Under the pieces are notes generated by a model. That model was not told the origin of the DNA, did no database searches, and saw only the letters and a program-made list of their open reading frames with translations. From contig NZ_CP079218.1 in NCBI RefSeq assembly GCF_019317285.1, positions 3,472,001 through 3,536,000 on the forward strand: DNA of 64,000 nucleotides, written 5' to 3'. The stretch is from Pedobacter sp. D749. GTDB taxonomy: Bacteria > Bacteroidota > Bacteroidia > Sphingobacteriales > Sphingobacteriaceae. Every line of letters begins with the position of its first letter. Position 1 is the stretch's first letter. A program made the translations under genes and the position numbers. This document shows, one piece after another, positions 56,382 to 64,000 of this stretch.

Positions 56382-56858
56382 GATGGAAGATGTGGGATGG
56401 AAGAGGGATGATGGTTTAGTCTGGGAGTCCGGGGTCGGAGGTCCGAGGCCTAAGCCATCCTTTCGAATAATCGTCATTTCGAGCGATTGCAATGCAGTCG
56501 AGAAATCTTTGAATTAGGTTGATAATCGATGCGCCTGACAGATCGTTTTTAGGGCAGTTCTTTTTTATTTCACACAGAGAAATCCCGTCATTGCGAGGTA
56601 CGAAGCAATCCTAATGCTTTCGCTAATTTTAATGTTTATTAATATACCCATAGTAATAAGATTGCTTCGCACCTTATAATGAGGAATAAAACTTACTCTT
56701 TATCTTTGTGGCCTTCGTGGTAAAAAAGATGAAAATGTAAAATAGATCTAGCACATCCAACTCTGAGATCTCTGCGCCTTCACTCTGCGAACTTTGCGGT
56801 TAAACCTAAAATATCCCCAACAAAACCGCATCTTTGTTGTTATCCTTTAAACAAATAC
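56380..56858. repeat. Gene-free region with three dispersed repeat elements
   Basis: Three pieces are seen: GATGGAAGATG-type repeats at 56380-56413 as after the gene at 5925-7163; a CGTCATTTCGAG half-element at 56472-56510; and a CGTCATTGCGAG palindrome at 56586-56685 whose arms (56590-56610 and 56660-56680) match with a few mismatches. No gene is supported here. Confidence 0.65.
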
Positions 56859-57326
56859 TTGAAAACATATAGATTAGAATTTACGCAGAAACTTCCAATA
56901 GATTTAGATACTGCATGGGACTTTTTCTCTTCCCCCTTAAACCTGGCAGAGATTACTCCAAAAGACATGACTTTTGATGTTACCTCGCCAAATATGGCCA
57001 ACACTAAAATGTATCCGGGTTTAATTATTACCTACAAGGTTTCTCCTTTATTTGGAATTAAATTGAGCTGGGTCACCGAAATTACACATGTAAAGGATAA
57101 AGAATATTTTATAGACGAACAGCGTTTCGGCCCATTTGCTTTCTGGCACCATCAACACCATTTCGAAAAAATAGAGGGAGGTGTTTTAATGCACGATACG
57201 TTACACTATAGCATAGGTTGGGGACCGATTGGCAGCATCGCAAATGCGGTAATTGTGAATAATAAAATTAATGAGATTTTTAAGTTCCGTTATCAGAAAG
57301 TTGAAGAACTCTTTGGTAAGTTTTAA
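56859..57326 (+). CDS. SRPBCC-fold ligand-binding/cyclase-like protein
   Basis: The 155-residue protein has the START/SRPBCC pattern: an opening strand TYRLEFTQKLPI, a helix with AWDFFSSPLNLAEITP, and FGPFAFWHHQHHFEKIEGGVLMHDTLHYSIG. This subfamily often binds hydrophobic ligands; function unknown. The start is a TTG at 56859, since no in-frame ATG lies near and the N-terminal strand would be lost with a later start. The convergent neighbour is a DUF4468 gene. Confidence 0.82.
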   Translation: MKTYRLEFTQKLPIDLDTAWDFFSSPLNLAEITPKDMTFDVTSPNMANTKMYPGLIITYKVSPLFGIKLSWVTEITHVKDKEYFIDEQRFGPFAFWHHQHHFEKIEGGVLMHDTLHYSIGWGPIGSIANAVIVNNKINEIFKFRYQKVEELFGKF

Positions 57327-57336
57327 CTTAAAGCTT

Positions 57337-57915
57337 TTACCATTTCTTGGTAGAAATGGTTTCAGTTTTCTTCTTGGCCTTTTCGACCCTATTGGTCGCT
57401 AAATACTTTTTAAAGTCATCGCCAAATTTTTCTATTTTGTTATAGGCGCTATTTAAAATATCTTTCCATGCACCAGCGCTAAGTTTACCTGGTGTACGCT
57501 CTAAAGGCACTCCAATTTTAGTTGCGGCAACAAAATTTCCATAACGGTCGCGCTGGTATGCGATATATAGCAGATCAGTTATCCAGAACCGGTATTTTCC
57601 ATTACGTGCCTCAAAAACAAAATTAAAACTTACTTCTCCGCTTGGATGGCCCGCCACTAAAATTGTTTTATCGATCACCATAGTTCCTTTCGCCAGCACA
57701 GAAGAATCGGTAACAGTTTCTTGTGTCATCGATTTTTTATACGCCACATTAACAAAAGATTTAGCCCTTTGCAGTAAAGTATCTTTGTTTACCAATTGCG
57801 AATCTACCACCTTATAATAGATAAATTTACCGTTATCATCTTTAGAAAACTGTTTCTGTTGTGCGGATAATTGAATGGAAAGAAAAGCAAGAGTAATAAA
57901 AAGAAGGTGTTTCAT
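57337..57915 (-). CDS. DUF4468 domain exported protein
   Basis: A signal peptide (MKHLLFITLAFLSIQLSAQ) precedes a DUF4468 domain (GKFIYYKVVDSQLVNKDTLLQRAKSFVN ... TMVIDKTILVAG ... VSFNFVFEARNGKYRFWITDLLY). The C-terminus is lysine-rich. Common in Bacteroidota, periplasmic, function unknown. The gene is separated from the upstream porin gene by a terminator. Confidence 0.82.
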   Translation of the reverse strand: MKHLLFITLAFLSIQLSAQQKQFSKDDNGKFIYYKVVDSQLVNKDTLLQRAKSFVNVAYKKSMTQETVTDSSVLAKGTMVIDKTILVAGHPSGEVSFNFVFEARNGKYRFWITDLLYIAYQRDRYGNFVAATKIGVPLERTPGKLSAGAWKDILNSAYNKIEKFGDDFKKYLATNRVEKAKKKTETISTKKW

Positions 57916-57956
57916 CTGAAATCGGTTAATAGAAAAATCTAAATATTTAAAGGTAA

Positions 57957-57990
57957 GAAAAAGCCGTTCCGATTTTACATCAGAACGGCC
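57957..57990 (-). terminator. Terminator of the amt-porin transcript
   Basis: A GC-rich stem (57963-57969 with 57983-57989) with a 13-nt loop is followed on the minus strand by a T tract, 21 nt after the porin stop codon. Confidence 0.8.
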
Positions 57991-58010
57991 TTATATTCAC
58001 ATTTTATTTC

Positions 58011-59030
58011 TTAAAAGGCGTAAACCGCTGCCAAAGAGAACTGACCAGCATTTGGAACTACTGCACCACCTTCTTTAAAGAATGGCTTATCTCCGCTATG
58101 ATCTAATCTAACCTCAGGAATAAAGGTTAAACCGCCAGATTTAATATTTGCAGTAAAAGTTACTGAAGTATATTTTGTACCCTGAATACCACCTGCATCT
58201 TTGTACTTGAAATATTCACCTCTTAAACCTAGCGTTACCGCATCTGCAACAGCGAACTGAGGATAAAGAGCCGCACCTGCATAACCACCACCATCATTAT
58301 CGATATCATAATTAGCCGCATTTAAGCCTAATTTGAACTTTTCAGTAATCTGATATGAAGTCGTTAAATCTTCAATCGTGCCATAGCCACCAGCACCTGC
58401 GCCAGACAATACGTTAATATAAGCTGTCCAGCCTTCTACTGGCGCAACCATTAACTGACCGCCAACTGCAGATACACCACGTGTTGCAGAATAAAGATTC
58501 CAATCGTTAAATACACCAGCCATCAAACTCACTTTATCAGAGAATTTATAAGTGGCTTTAATACCCGCATTCTGGAATGGGCCATTGGTAAACAGGTACG
58601 ATGTAGAGTAGTTGAAGTTACCAACCGGCGAAATTACCTCATATCCGATAAAAGTACCCATATAACCAGCAGTCATGCTAAACTGATCTGTAAAATCATA
58701 GTTTACATACAAGTTCTGAATGTGAAATGATGAACCACCTGCATCCGCATCAGGAATTGATTGCGTTTGTCCTCTCGGGCCAAAAGAAAGCTCTCCAACA
58801 AATGAAGCTTTACCTGTTTTTTTCTTCAGGGCAATATCAATCATACCTAATGATACCGAGTTGTGATCACTGGCAAATGATGTTTTAATATTATCACCAC
58901 GTTTGGCAAAGTCATATTTAAAATACGTATCTACCGATCCTGAAATTTCAAGTGGTGATGTTGTGGTCTCTTGCGCCAGGGCACACGTAGTGCTGGCCAT
59001 TGCAAAAATAGCGGTTAAAAGTTTCTTCAT
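58011..59030 (-). CDS. Outer-membrane beta-barrel porin (BBP2-like)
   Basis: A signal peptide (MKKLLTAIFAMASTTCALAQ) is followed by a Gly/aromatic-rich barrel with repeated amphipathic strands (SGSVDTYFKYDFAKRG, LYVNYDFTDQFSMTAGYMGTFIGYE) ending in VYAF, a terminal aromatic typical of barrel assembly. Length 339. It resembles the OmpL-like/BBP2 porin family. It lies 36 nt downstream of amtB on the same strand, so it probably supplies outer-membrane permeability for nitrogen compounds under the same control. Confidence 0.82.
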   Translation of the reverse strand: MKKLLTAIFAMASTTCALAQETTTSPLEISGSVDTYFKYDFAKRGDNIKTSFASDHNSVSLGMIDIALKKKTGKASFVGELSFGPRGQTQSIPDADAGGSSFHIQNLYVNYDFTDQFSMTAGYMGTFIGYEVISPVGNFNYSTSYLFTNGPFQNAGIKATYKFSDKVSLMAGVFNDWNLYSATRGVSAVGGQLMVAPVEGWTAYINVLSGAGAGGYGTIEDLTTSYQITEKFKLGLNAANYDIDNDGGGYAGAALYPQFAVADAVTLGLRGEYFKYKDAGGIQGTKYTSVTFTANIKSGGLTFIPEVRLDHSGDKPFFKEGGAVVPNAGQFSLAAVYAF

Positions 59031-59066
59031 GTTTGAGCTTGATTTGAGTTTAGATATATAAAATCC

Positions 59067-60473
59067 TTAAGAAATTGGTTCTGTTAATGGACTGTTTTTT
59101 TCGATATAGATCGCTCTCTCCTCTACTAATAAAGTACCTTGAGAGTATTTCTCATCATGTTGAGAAGCATCCAGACCTAGTTCTTCTTCTTCTTCAGAAA
59201 CCCTGATTGGATTGATCAGATTTACCAGTTTGAAAATTACAAATGATACAACAAAACTGAATATGATTACAATCACCGCACCTTTTAATTGTGTGATAAA
59301 GAAAGTCGGATTGCCATAAAATAAGCCATCAGCACCCGCAGCATTTACCGTTTTTGTAGCAAAAACACCAGTTAACAACATCCCAACGATACCACCTACA
59401 CCGTGGCAAGGAAAAACATCCAATGTATCATCTAAACTGGTTTTTTGTTTCCATGAAACCACAAGATTGGAGATCACTGCGGCAATAGCACCAATAAATA
59501 TACTTGATGAGATGCTTACAAAACCTGCACCTGGTGTAATGGCTACTAAACCAACTACCGCACCGATACAAAAACCCAATACTGAAGGTTTTTTACCTCT
59601 TGCTACATCGAAGAACATCCACGATAAACCAGCAGCACCAGCAGCGGTATTTGTAGTTAAAAATGCAGAAACAGCTAAACTACCTGCGCTTAATGCAGAA
59701 CCGGCGTTAAAACCGAACCAACCGAACCATAATAAACCTGTACCAATTAATACATAAGGGATATTAGCTGGCGGAACTTCTTTATGCTCTAAGTGAGATT
59801 TTCTACGTTTTAAAACCAATGCACCAGCTAAAGCGGCCATACCTGCAGAAATGTGCACTACAGTACCACCAGCAAAATCAAGCACGCCCATTTTAAACAA
59901 GAAACCTTGTGGATGCCATGTCCAGTGTGCTAACGGTGAGTAAACAAATATGGCGAATAAAACAATAAACAAAATATAAGAAGTAAAACGGATACGCTCA
60001 GCAACCGCCCCAACAACCAAACCTGGTGTAATGATGGCAAACATTAATTGAAATACAGCGAACAAAGAAAGCGGAATAGTTAAGTCTGCTCCTCCCTGAA
60101 GATGTGGTGCACCGGAATTTACACCTTTAAAGAATAGGAATGTGGAAGGGTTTCCAATAAAACCGCCAATGGTATCACCAAAAGCTAAACTAAAACCTAC
60201 AACTGTCCATAAAACCGTGATTACTCCTGCCGCTACCACACTTTTAATCATGGTAGACAATACATTTTTACGGTGAACCATTCCACCATAAAAGAATGCA
60301 AGGCCTGGAGTCATTAAAAACACTAGTGCAGCTGCTATTAGTATAAATGCAATGTCTGGTCCACTATACTTACCTTCATCAAAATTAGGAAGAAGTGGAA
60401 TAAATAGAGCGAAAATTGCGACAATCATCAATATCGCAAAAGGCGCGAACTGTTTAAAGGAGAATTTACCCAT
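59067..60473 (-). CDS. amt: Ammonium transporter Amt
   Basis: Inner-membrane ammonium channel with about 11 membrane helices. The pore twin histidines are His207 (VVHISAGM) and His357 (PCHGVGGIVG). MTPGLAFFYGGMVHRKNVLS is the Amt N-terminal signature, and GWFGFNAGSAL and the GVVG-like stretches follow. The cytoplasmic tail (EEEEELGLDASQHDEKYSQGTLL) is long. No glnB/glnK is adjacent in this window, unlike many amtB operons. The next gene is a porin. Confidence 0.95.
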   Translation of the reverse strand: MGKFSFKQFAPFAILMIVAIFALFIPLLPNFDEGKYSGPDIAFILIAAALVFLMTPGLAFFYGGMVHRKNVLSTMIKSVVAAGVITVLWTVVGFSLAFGDTIGGFIGNPSTFLFFKGVNSGAPHLQGGADLTIPLSLFAVFQLMFAIITPGLVVGAVAERIRFTSYILFIVLFAIFVYSPLAHWTWHPQGFLFKMGVLDFAGGTVVHISAGMAALAGALVLKRRKSHLEHKEVPPANIPYVLIGTGLLWFGWFGFNAGSALSAGSLAVSAFLTTNTAAGAAGLSWMFFDVARGKKPSVLGFCIGAVVGLVAITPGAGFVSISSSIFIGAIAAVISNLVVSWKQKTSLDDTLDVFPCHGVGGIVGMLLTGVFATKTVNAAGADGLFYGNPTFFITQLKGAVIVIIFSFVVSFVIFKLVNLINPIRVSEEEEELGLDASQHDEKYSQGTLLVEERAIYIEKNSPLTEPIS

Positions 60474-60551
60474 AGTTTTTTAACTTAATTTGTTTGAAAC
60501 GTTTAAATAATTTAAATATGCTTGATTTATTTTTATAAAAATACAACATAT

Positions 60552-60567
60552 TGCATTTTTTACACCA
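60552..60567 (-). promoter_or_regulatory. Candidate sigma-54-type promoter upstream of amt
   Basis: On the minus strand TGGTGTAAAAAATGCA has the invariant GG and GC dinucleotides at the correct 10-bp separation of a -24/-12 promoter, with four other consensus mismatches. It would start a leader of about 68 nt. In AT-rich DNA the chance expectation is not negligible. Confidence 0.3.
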
Positions 60568-60765
60568 TTTAATCTAAATATTTTAATAAAAACGATTAAT
60601 TTTTGCAAAACAAGCCAAAATCAAACCGTAAAAATAAAAATAACAAAAAATACAGGTTATTTTAATACAAGTTTTTGATAAAAACAAAATCACATATTAA
60701 CTACTATTTACACTATTTTAGCTAAAATTTTAAAAAAACAGATCAAAAAAAATGATAAAAACACA

Positions 60766-60791
60766 AAAACCCATGAAAATTCATGGGTTTT
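60766..60791 (-). terminator. Terminator of the YhcC-type radical SAM gene
   Basis: A perfect stem of about 11 bp (60766-60776 with 60781-60791), loop AAAT, follows the stop of the minus-strand gene at 60821 and is followed by T residues. The 290 bp beyond it up to amt are AT-rich with no gene. Confidence 0.8.
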
Positions 60792-60820
60792 TAAAAAAAA
60801 TAATAGAATAATTTAAATTT

Positions 60821-61768
60821 CTAAGAAAAATAAGCAGAACCCTGCACAACTCCTCTTTTTTCAATCTCTTTATCCATATAGGTCTGAATTGCCGATTTAT
60901 TAAGTCCCCAGTTAGGCGCAATCAACAAATCCCAATCTGAAATACCAAAAAGCCGCTGAATCACAATATCCGGACGCAATAAAGGAATTAACTCACAAAG
61001 TAAATCAGTATATTCTTCGAGGGAAAACAATTTAAAAGGATCTTTTTTATATTTAGCGCCCATTATCGAGCCCTCCACCACATGGAGGTGGTGAAATTTC
61101 ACAAACTTAATTTGCGGGAAACGGTTAATTTCGTGGATATAACCATGCATCTGCTCTCTGGTTTCCCATGGAAAGCCAAAAATGGTATGCACACAGAGAT
61201 CGAGCTTACTATCTTTTAAAAGTTCTACTGCAGCAACAAATTCACCATGACTGCAACCTCTGTTAATCTGATCAAGGGTTTCATCATAAATGGATTCCAT
61301 CCCCATCTCTAAATCTACATCAAAACGATCGGTATAACTTTCCAGTAGCGCAACCTTTTCCGCATCAATACAATCAGGACGTGTACCTACCGCAAAACCA
61401 ACAATATCTTCTGTATTAACCGATAGCGCTTCGTCGTACATCATTTTTAAATAATGTACCGGCGCATAAGTATTGGTATTGGGCTGAAAGTACACAATAT
61501 ACTTATCAGCCTTATAAGATGTTTTTGCCCTCAACATGCCCTCTTCGAGCTGATCTTTAATATTTGGATTTTTACGCGATGGTTCGGGTGTAAAAGAATC
61601 TACATTACAATACGTACATCCACCAAAACCTTTGCTCCCATCCCGGTTTGGACAGGTAAATCCACCATCTACAATTACTTTAAATACACGTTGCCCCTTA
61701 TACTTTTCGCGCAAATGCGTTCCGTAATTTTTATATCCCTTTATACCTGAATCTACGAGTGTTCCCAT
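60821..61768 (-). CDS. TIGR01212/YhcC family radical SAM protein
   Basis: The [4Fe-4S]-binding cysteines are Cys39, Cys51 and Cys54 in CPNRDGSKGFGGCTYC; the widened spacing between the first two is characteristic of the YhcC family. Other family blocks: YFQPNTNTYAP, VGTRPDCI, DLEMGMES and HTIFGFPWET. It is cytoplasmic; the substrate is not established. I use the ATG at 61768 (MGTLVDSGIKGYKNYG) over the TTG nine nt upstream. Length 315 aa. Monocistronic with its own terminator. Confidence 0.92.
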   Translation of the reverse strand: MGTLVDSGIKGYKNYGTHLREKYKGQRVFKVIVDGGFTCPNRDGSKGFGGCTYCNVDSFTPEPSRKNPNIKDQLEEGMLRAKTSYKADKYIVYFQPNTNTYAPVHYLKMMYDEALSVNTEDIVGFAVGTRPDCIDAEKVALLESYTDRFDVDLEMGMESIYDETLDQINRGCSHGEFVAAVELLKDSKLDLCVHTIFGFPWETREQMHGYIHEINRFPQIKFVKFHHLHVVEGSIMGAKYKKDPFKLFSLEEYTDLLCELIPLLRPDIVIQRLFGISDWDLLIAPNWGLNKSAIQTYMDKEIEKRGVVQGSAYFS

Positions 61769-61843
61769 TTGCTGCAAAAATACGGAATTAGTTTTATAAT
61801 GATGATTTAGAGAAAGAAGATGTGAAAGGGATGAATAACGAAT

Positions 61844-62533
61844 TTATTTTACACCAAGCTTTTTCCGCCTTCTGTCCTTAATTTCAAACCATAAGACCAA
61901 ACCATAGGAAACTGACAATATGATAAAATAAATATACAATGGAATTAACCAGCCAAAATTGTTAAAATAGCTGACACACAAAAGCGAATTATATTTTGAA
62001 TTAATTTTTTCACCATTTACAGTAATGCCATAAACTCTCACACAATCTTTATGGTCTGGAAATTCCCTGCCTTTGATAGATGATGATGGGGTGTTTATAA
62101 ATAAACGCTTAAAGTCATTCTTTACAATGGTGGTTTCTATTCTATTGCCTTTTGTAAATATCCCTCTGTATATCATTCCCTCTCCCAGAAATGAACCTTT
62201 ATTACTAATTAGAAAAGTACATTTATAACCACTCAACCTAAAATAATAATATTCAGTATTACCACTGAATCTTATATTTCCGCTCCCCGTAACACCTACC
62301 TGTAAAGAGCTTATTGTACCGGTAATTTTTTTATTCAAAAAATCTCTTGAAATAGGGATATAGGTAAGTAAATAAACACCAATAATTGCAAAAAGAACAA
62401 AAAACCATCTTACTACACCACCAATTAAACTTCTGGGAATAAAAACAAAAGCAATCGCCTGATGAAGTGGAGGCTTGATTAAATTTTCGATTTTATCTAC
62501 GAAATCATCAATTTTATATAAGATTTTTTTCAA
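61844..62533 (-). CDS. Hypothetical membrane protein, two membrane segments
   Basis: Residues about 30-60 (VFIPRSLIGGVVRWFFVLFAIIGVYLLTYI) and 190-216 (FGWLIPLYIYFIILSVSYGLVLWF) are hydrophobic. Between them is a soluble, presumably extracytoplasmic domain of about 125 residues, with a KITGTISSLQVG beta-rich start. The topology resembles the protein at 63050-63616. No family recognised. The start is a TTG at 62533 because no ATG is near; confidence in that start is modest. Confidence 0.6.
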   Translation of the reverse strand: MKKILYKIDDFVDKIENLIKPPLHQAIAFVFIPRSLIGGVVRWFFVLFAIIGVYLLTYIPISRDFLNKKITGTISSLQVGVTGSGNIRFSGNTEYYYFRLSGYKCTFLISNKGSFLGEGMIYRGIFTKGNRIETTIVKNDFKRLFINTPSSSIKGREFPDHKDCVRVYGITVNGEKINSKYNSLLCVSYFNNFGWLIPLYIYFIILSVSYGLVLWFEIKDRRRKKLGVK

Positions 62534-62649
62534 ATTATAATATGTTAGTTAGTTTTAAATACATACTTAGTTTCTTTCTGATTTTTACAAAAAGTTAGGG
62601 TATTCCATTTCATCATATGTTCTTAATTCTGTTCGGAATATTTATGTTA

Positions 62650-62922
62650 TTAGAGTTTCATATGTTTTATAAATGCGTGTAACTTCTTTAAGTACAACAA
62701 AATATCTTCATTTGAATATTCTGGCCCGCTCATAAGTGTTTTAAAATCAAATTCAGAGCCCTATGCGATGACATATTCTAATTCCGGGAGGATTTTTTAT
62801 CTCTTTTCAAGAGAAAAGCTATCTCTGAATCGTTCAACATCCTCTTCATTAAAAATTGATGCATCTATATCCTCAATATAATGCAATGAATAAAGCAATA
62901 AGGGTATTGTTTCTGTTTTCAT
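62650..62922 (-). pseudogene. 90-codon ORF interrupted by two in-frame stop codons
   Basis: Reading from the ATG at 62922, one frame runs for 90 codons with protein-like composition. It is broken by TAA at codon 42 (after SFSLEKR) and TAG at codon 54 (after LPELEYVIA) and ends at TAA 62650-62652. After the stops the same frame continues with GSEFDFKTLMSGPEYSNED and LLYLKKLHAFIKHMKL. The acidic small-protein character recalls immunity-type proteins, but I cannot name a family. It is probably inactive and was too fragmented to be called as an ORF. Confidence 0.6.
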
Positions 62923-63049
62923 ATTTTTACCAACCTATTTTTTACATATAGTCATATCAACACCTTGTTCTGAAAGCTGTTTACTATGATTCCTTTTCTC
63001 CTTTTACTATAGAAGCCTACCTCCAAAGCTGTTTAAAAAATTTATGTAT

Positions 63050-63616
63050 TTAGGGAAACCATAGCCAAACAACAAAAACAAGTATTATCAAAAACAAAAC
63101 CCTAAATACTCCTTTGCTGTGAACAGTGTAAAAAAAGCTGTAGAGGAGCGTGGATAAAATGGAAATATAGAATAGAAAATTTATTAAATTAAGACTATAA
63201 AAATTAAATAGCAAAACATCAACTATTGATTTAGAGGTATTGATATTAAAAACAGGATAATAATAATACCCCGTATGTTGTCCATCATTCCATAAAGGTG
63301 GAGCTGAATATAAACGATTATTGGAAGTATAAAAATTTATCTTTTGCCCATTATTTAATACCAGCACTTTCTTGTCAAAAAACCTTTTTTTATATCTCTG
63401 ATAGTAAATATTACTATCATTACGAAGACTCAGAGTTAAATATGTTTTTGATCCGTCCTTTGATAAATCCATCTTTTGTATGGTACCACTGACATTATGC
63501 AGGTTACTGAACATGTAAACAGAACTAAAAATAATTCGAATTAACAATAAAGAAAAAACCAATAAACTTATTAATAATGGCTTGTTACTAAACCACATTT
63601 TTTTGATCGCATTCAT
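63050..63616 (-). CDS. Hypothetical membrane protein with central soluble domain
   Basis: A 188-residue protein with a hydrophobic N-terminal segment (about 13-36), a soluble part of about 85 residues starting VSGTIQKMDLSKDGSKTYLTL, and two C-terminal hydrophobic segments (about 130-160 and 165-187). The plan matches the protein at 61844-62533: a GTI-type beta start after the first helix, then a small extracytoplasmic domain. The two may be distant relatives. Function unknown. The composition is AT-rich with many Phe, Leu, Asn and Tyr residues. Confidence 0.6.
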   Translation of the reverse strand: MNAIKKMWFSNKPLLISLLVFSLLLIRIIFSSVYMFSNLHNVSGTIQKMDLSKDGSKTYLTLSLRNDSNIYYQRYKKRFFDKKVLVLNNGQKINFYTSNNRLYSAPPLWNDGQHTGYYYYPVFNINTSKSIVDVLLFNFYSLNLINFLFYISILSTLLYSFFYTVHSKGVFRVLFLIILVFVVWLWFP

Positions 63617-63778
63617 ATATCGTATTTAAATTTTTATCGCAAATACGCCTAATTTTTCTTTTGCCATTGCCTCTGGATTAATGGAATTCGCAAGTATAAG
63701 TATACAGGCAATGAGAACGACATGAAAACGCCAACTATCTATCCTAAAATTTGTTCGCTTATATTTATAGTATAGTAA

Positions 63779-64000
63779 CTATTTACCACCTTCGAAACGT
63801 TGCTTAAATTCTTCTTTAGGCATAATGTAAGTTAAATAAGTAAGAACATTGTGCTTGTACTGTTCAGCTGTGGGCTCAAGATATTTGTACCCATTTATAG
63901 AGCCTGCATTATCTGAGGAATATCTTACAGGCTCATTGACCCCTTTAAAATTAAAAACAGGTATTGGCTTTTCTTTTGTACCATATGATGGATTATTCAG
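63779..64000 (-). CDS. C-terminal fragment of a hypothetical protein cut by the right window edge
   Basis: On the minus strand a frame enters from the right edge and runs 73 codons without stop to TAG at 63779-63781. It reads NNPSYGTKEKPIPVFNFKGV ... LEPTAEQYKHNVLTYLTYIM and ends KQRFEGGK. The composition is that of a real soluble protein. The start and most of the gene lie beyond the window; family unknown. Confidence 0.55.
   Translation of the reverse strand: MNNPSYGTKEKPIPVFNFKGVNEPVRYSSDNAGSINGYKYLEPTAEQYKHNVLTYLTYIMPKEEFKQRFEGGK

Noticed and set aside
62534..62649. Small RNA gene between the membrane hypothetical and the pseudogene
   Set aside because: No promoter-terminator pair or stable hairpin was seen.

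Overview
The window comes from an AT-rich Bacteroidota chromosome, most likely a Sphingobacteriaceae member close to Pedobacter. The evidence is a SusC/SusD pair, a type IX secretion (gliding-type) C-terminal domain with a PorP/SprF partner, carboxypeptidase-regulatory-domain outer-membrane proteins, DUF4468, Bacteroidota-type promoter boxes and dispersed CGTCATTGCGAG-type palindromes. The taxon is inferred from gene content, without any database search. No rRNA, tRNA, CRISPR array or intact transposase was seen.

Layout. 0-10 kb: a truncated BlaR1-type M56 peptidase, recN, two tandem paralogous secreted proteins separated by a duplicated ~295-bp element, a PA0069-type radical SAM protein and an ATP-grasp protein. 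10-23 kb: clpC, then a two-gene surface-adhesin unit in which a ~2,910-residue MBG-repeat protein carries a T9SS sorting domain and is followed 4 nt later by porP/sprF. 22.9-32 kb: an accessory cluster of modification enzymes around one phage-tail-collar (microcystin-dependent-protein type) gene. 32-37.7 kb: a three-gene operon of a 168-aa unknown, a 1051-aa unknown and a secreted clostripain (C11) protease. 38.5-46.2 kb: a susC/susD operon with two lipoproteins and no glycosidase. 47-61.8 kb: mostly housekeeping genes (ettA, a DEAD-box helicase, a YkuK-like nuclease fold, amtB with a porin, a YhcC-type radical SAM protein) mixed with membrane and outer-membrane proteins. 61.8-64 kb: accessory membrane hypotheticals, a pseudogene with two internal stops and a gene cut by the right edge.

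The most interesting part is 22.9-31.9 kb. Two paralogous PRMT-like methyltransferases flank an Asp/Asn beta-hydroxylase-like protein, a sulfotransferase, an HExxH protein, an APS kinase (which makes the sulfotransferase donor PAPS), a phytanoyl-CoA-dioxygenase-like oxygenase, a formyltransferase, a periplasmic-binding-fold protein without signal peptide, and the tail-collar protein. My inference is a locus that hydroxylates, sulfates, methylates and/or formylates a protein, possibly the collar protein, or a small molecule. The neighbouring operon of giant unknown plus C11 protease may or may not belong to it.
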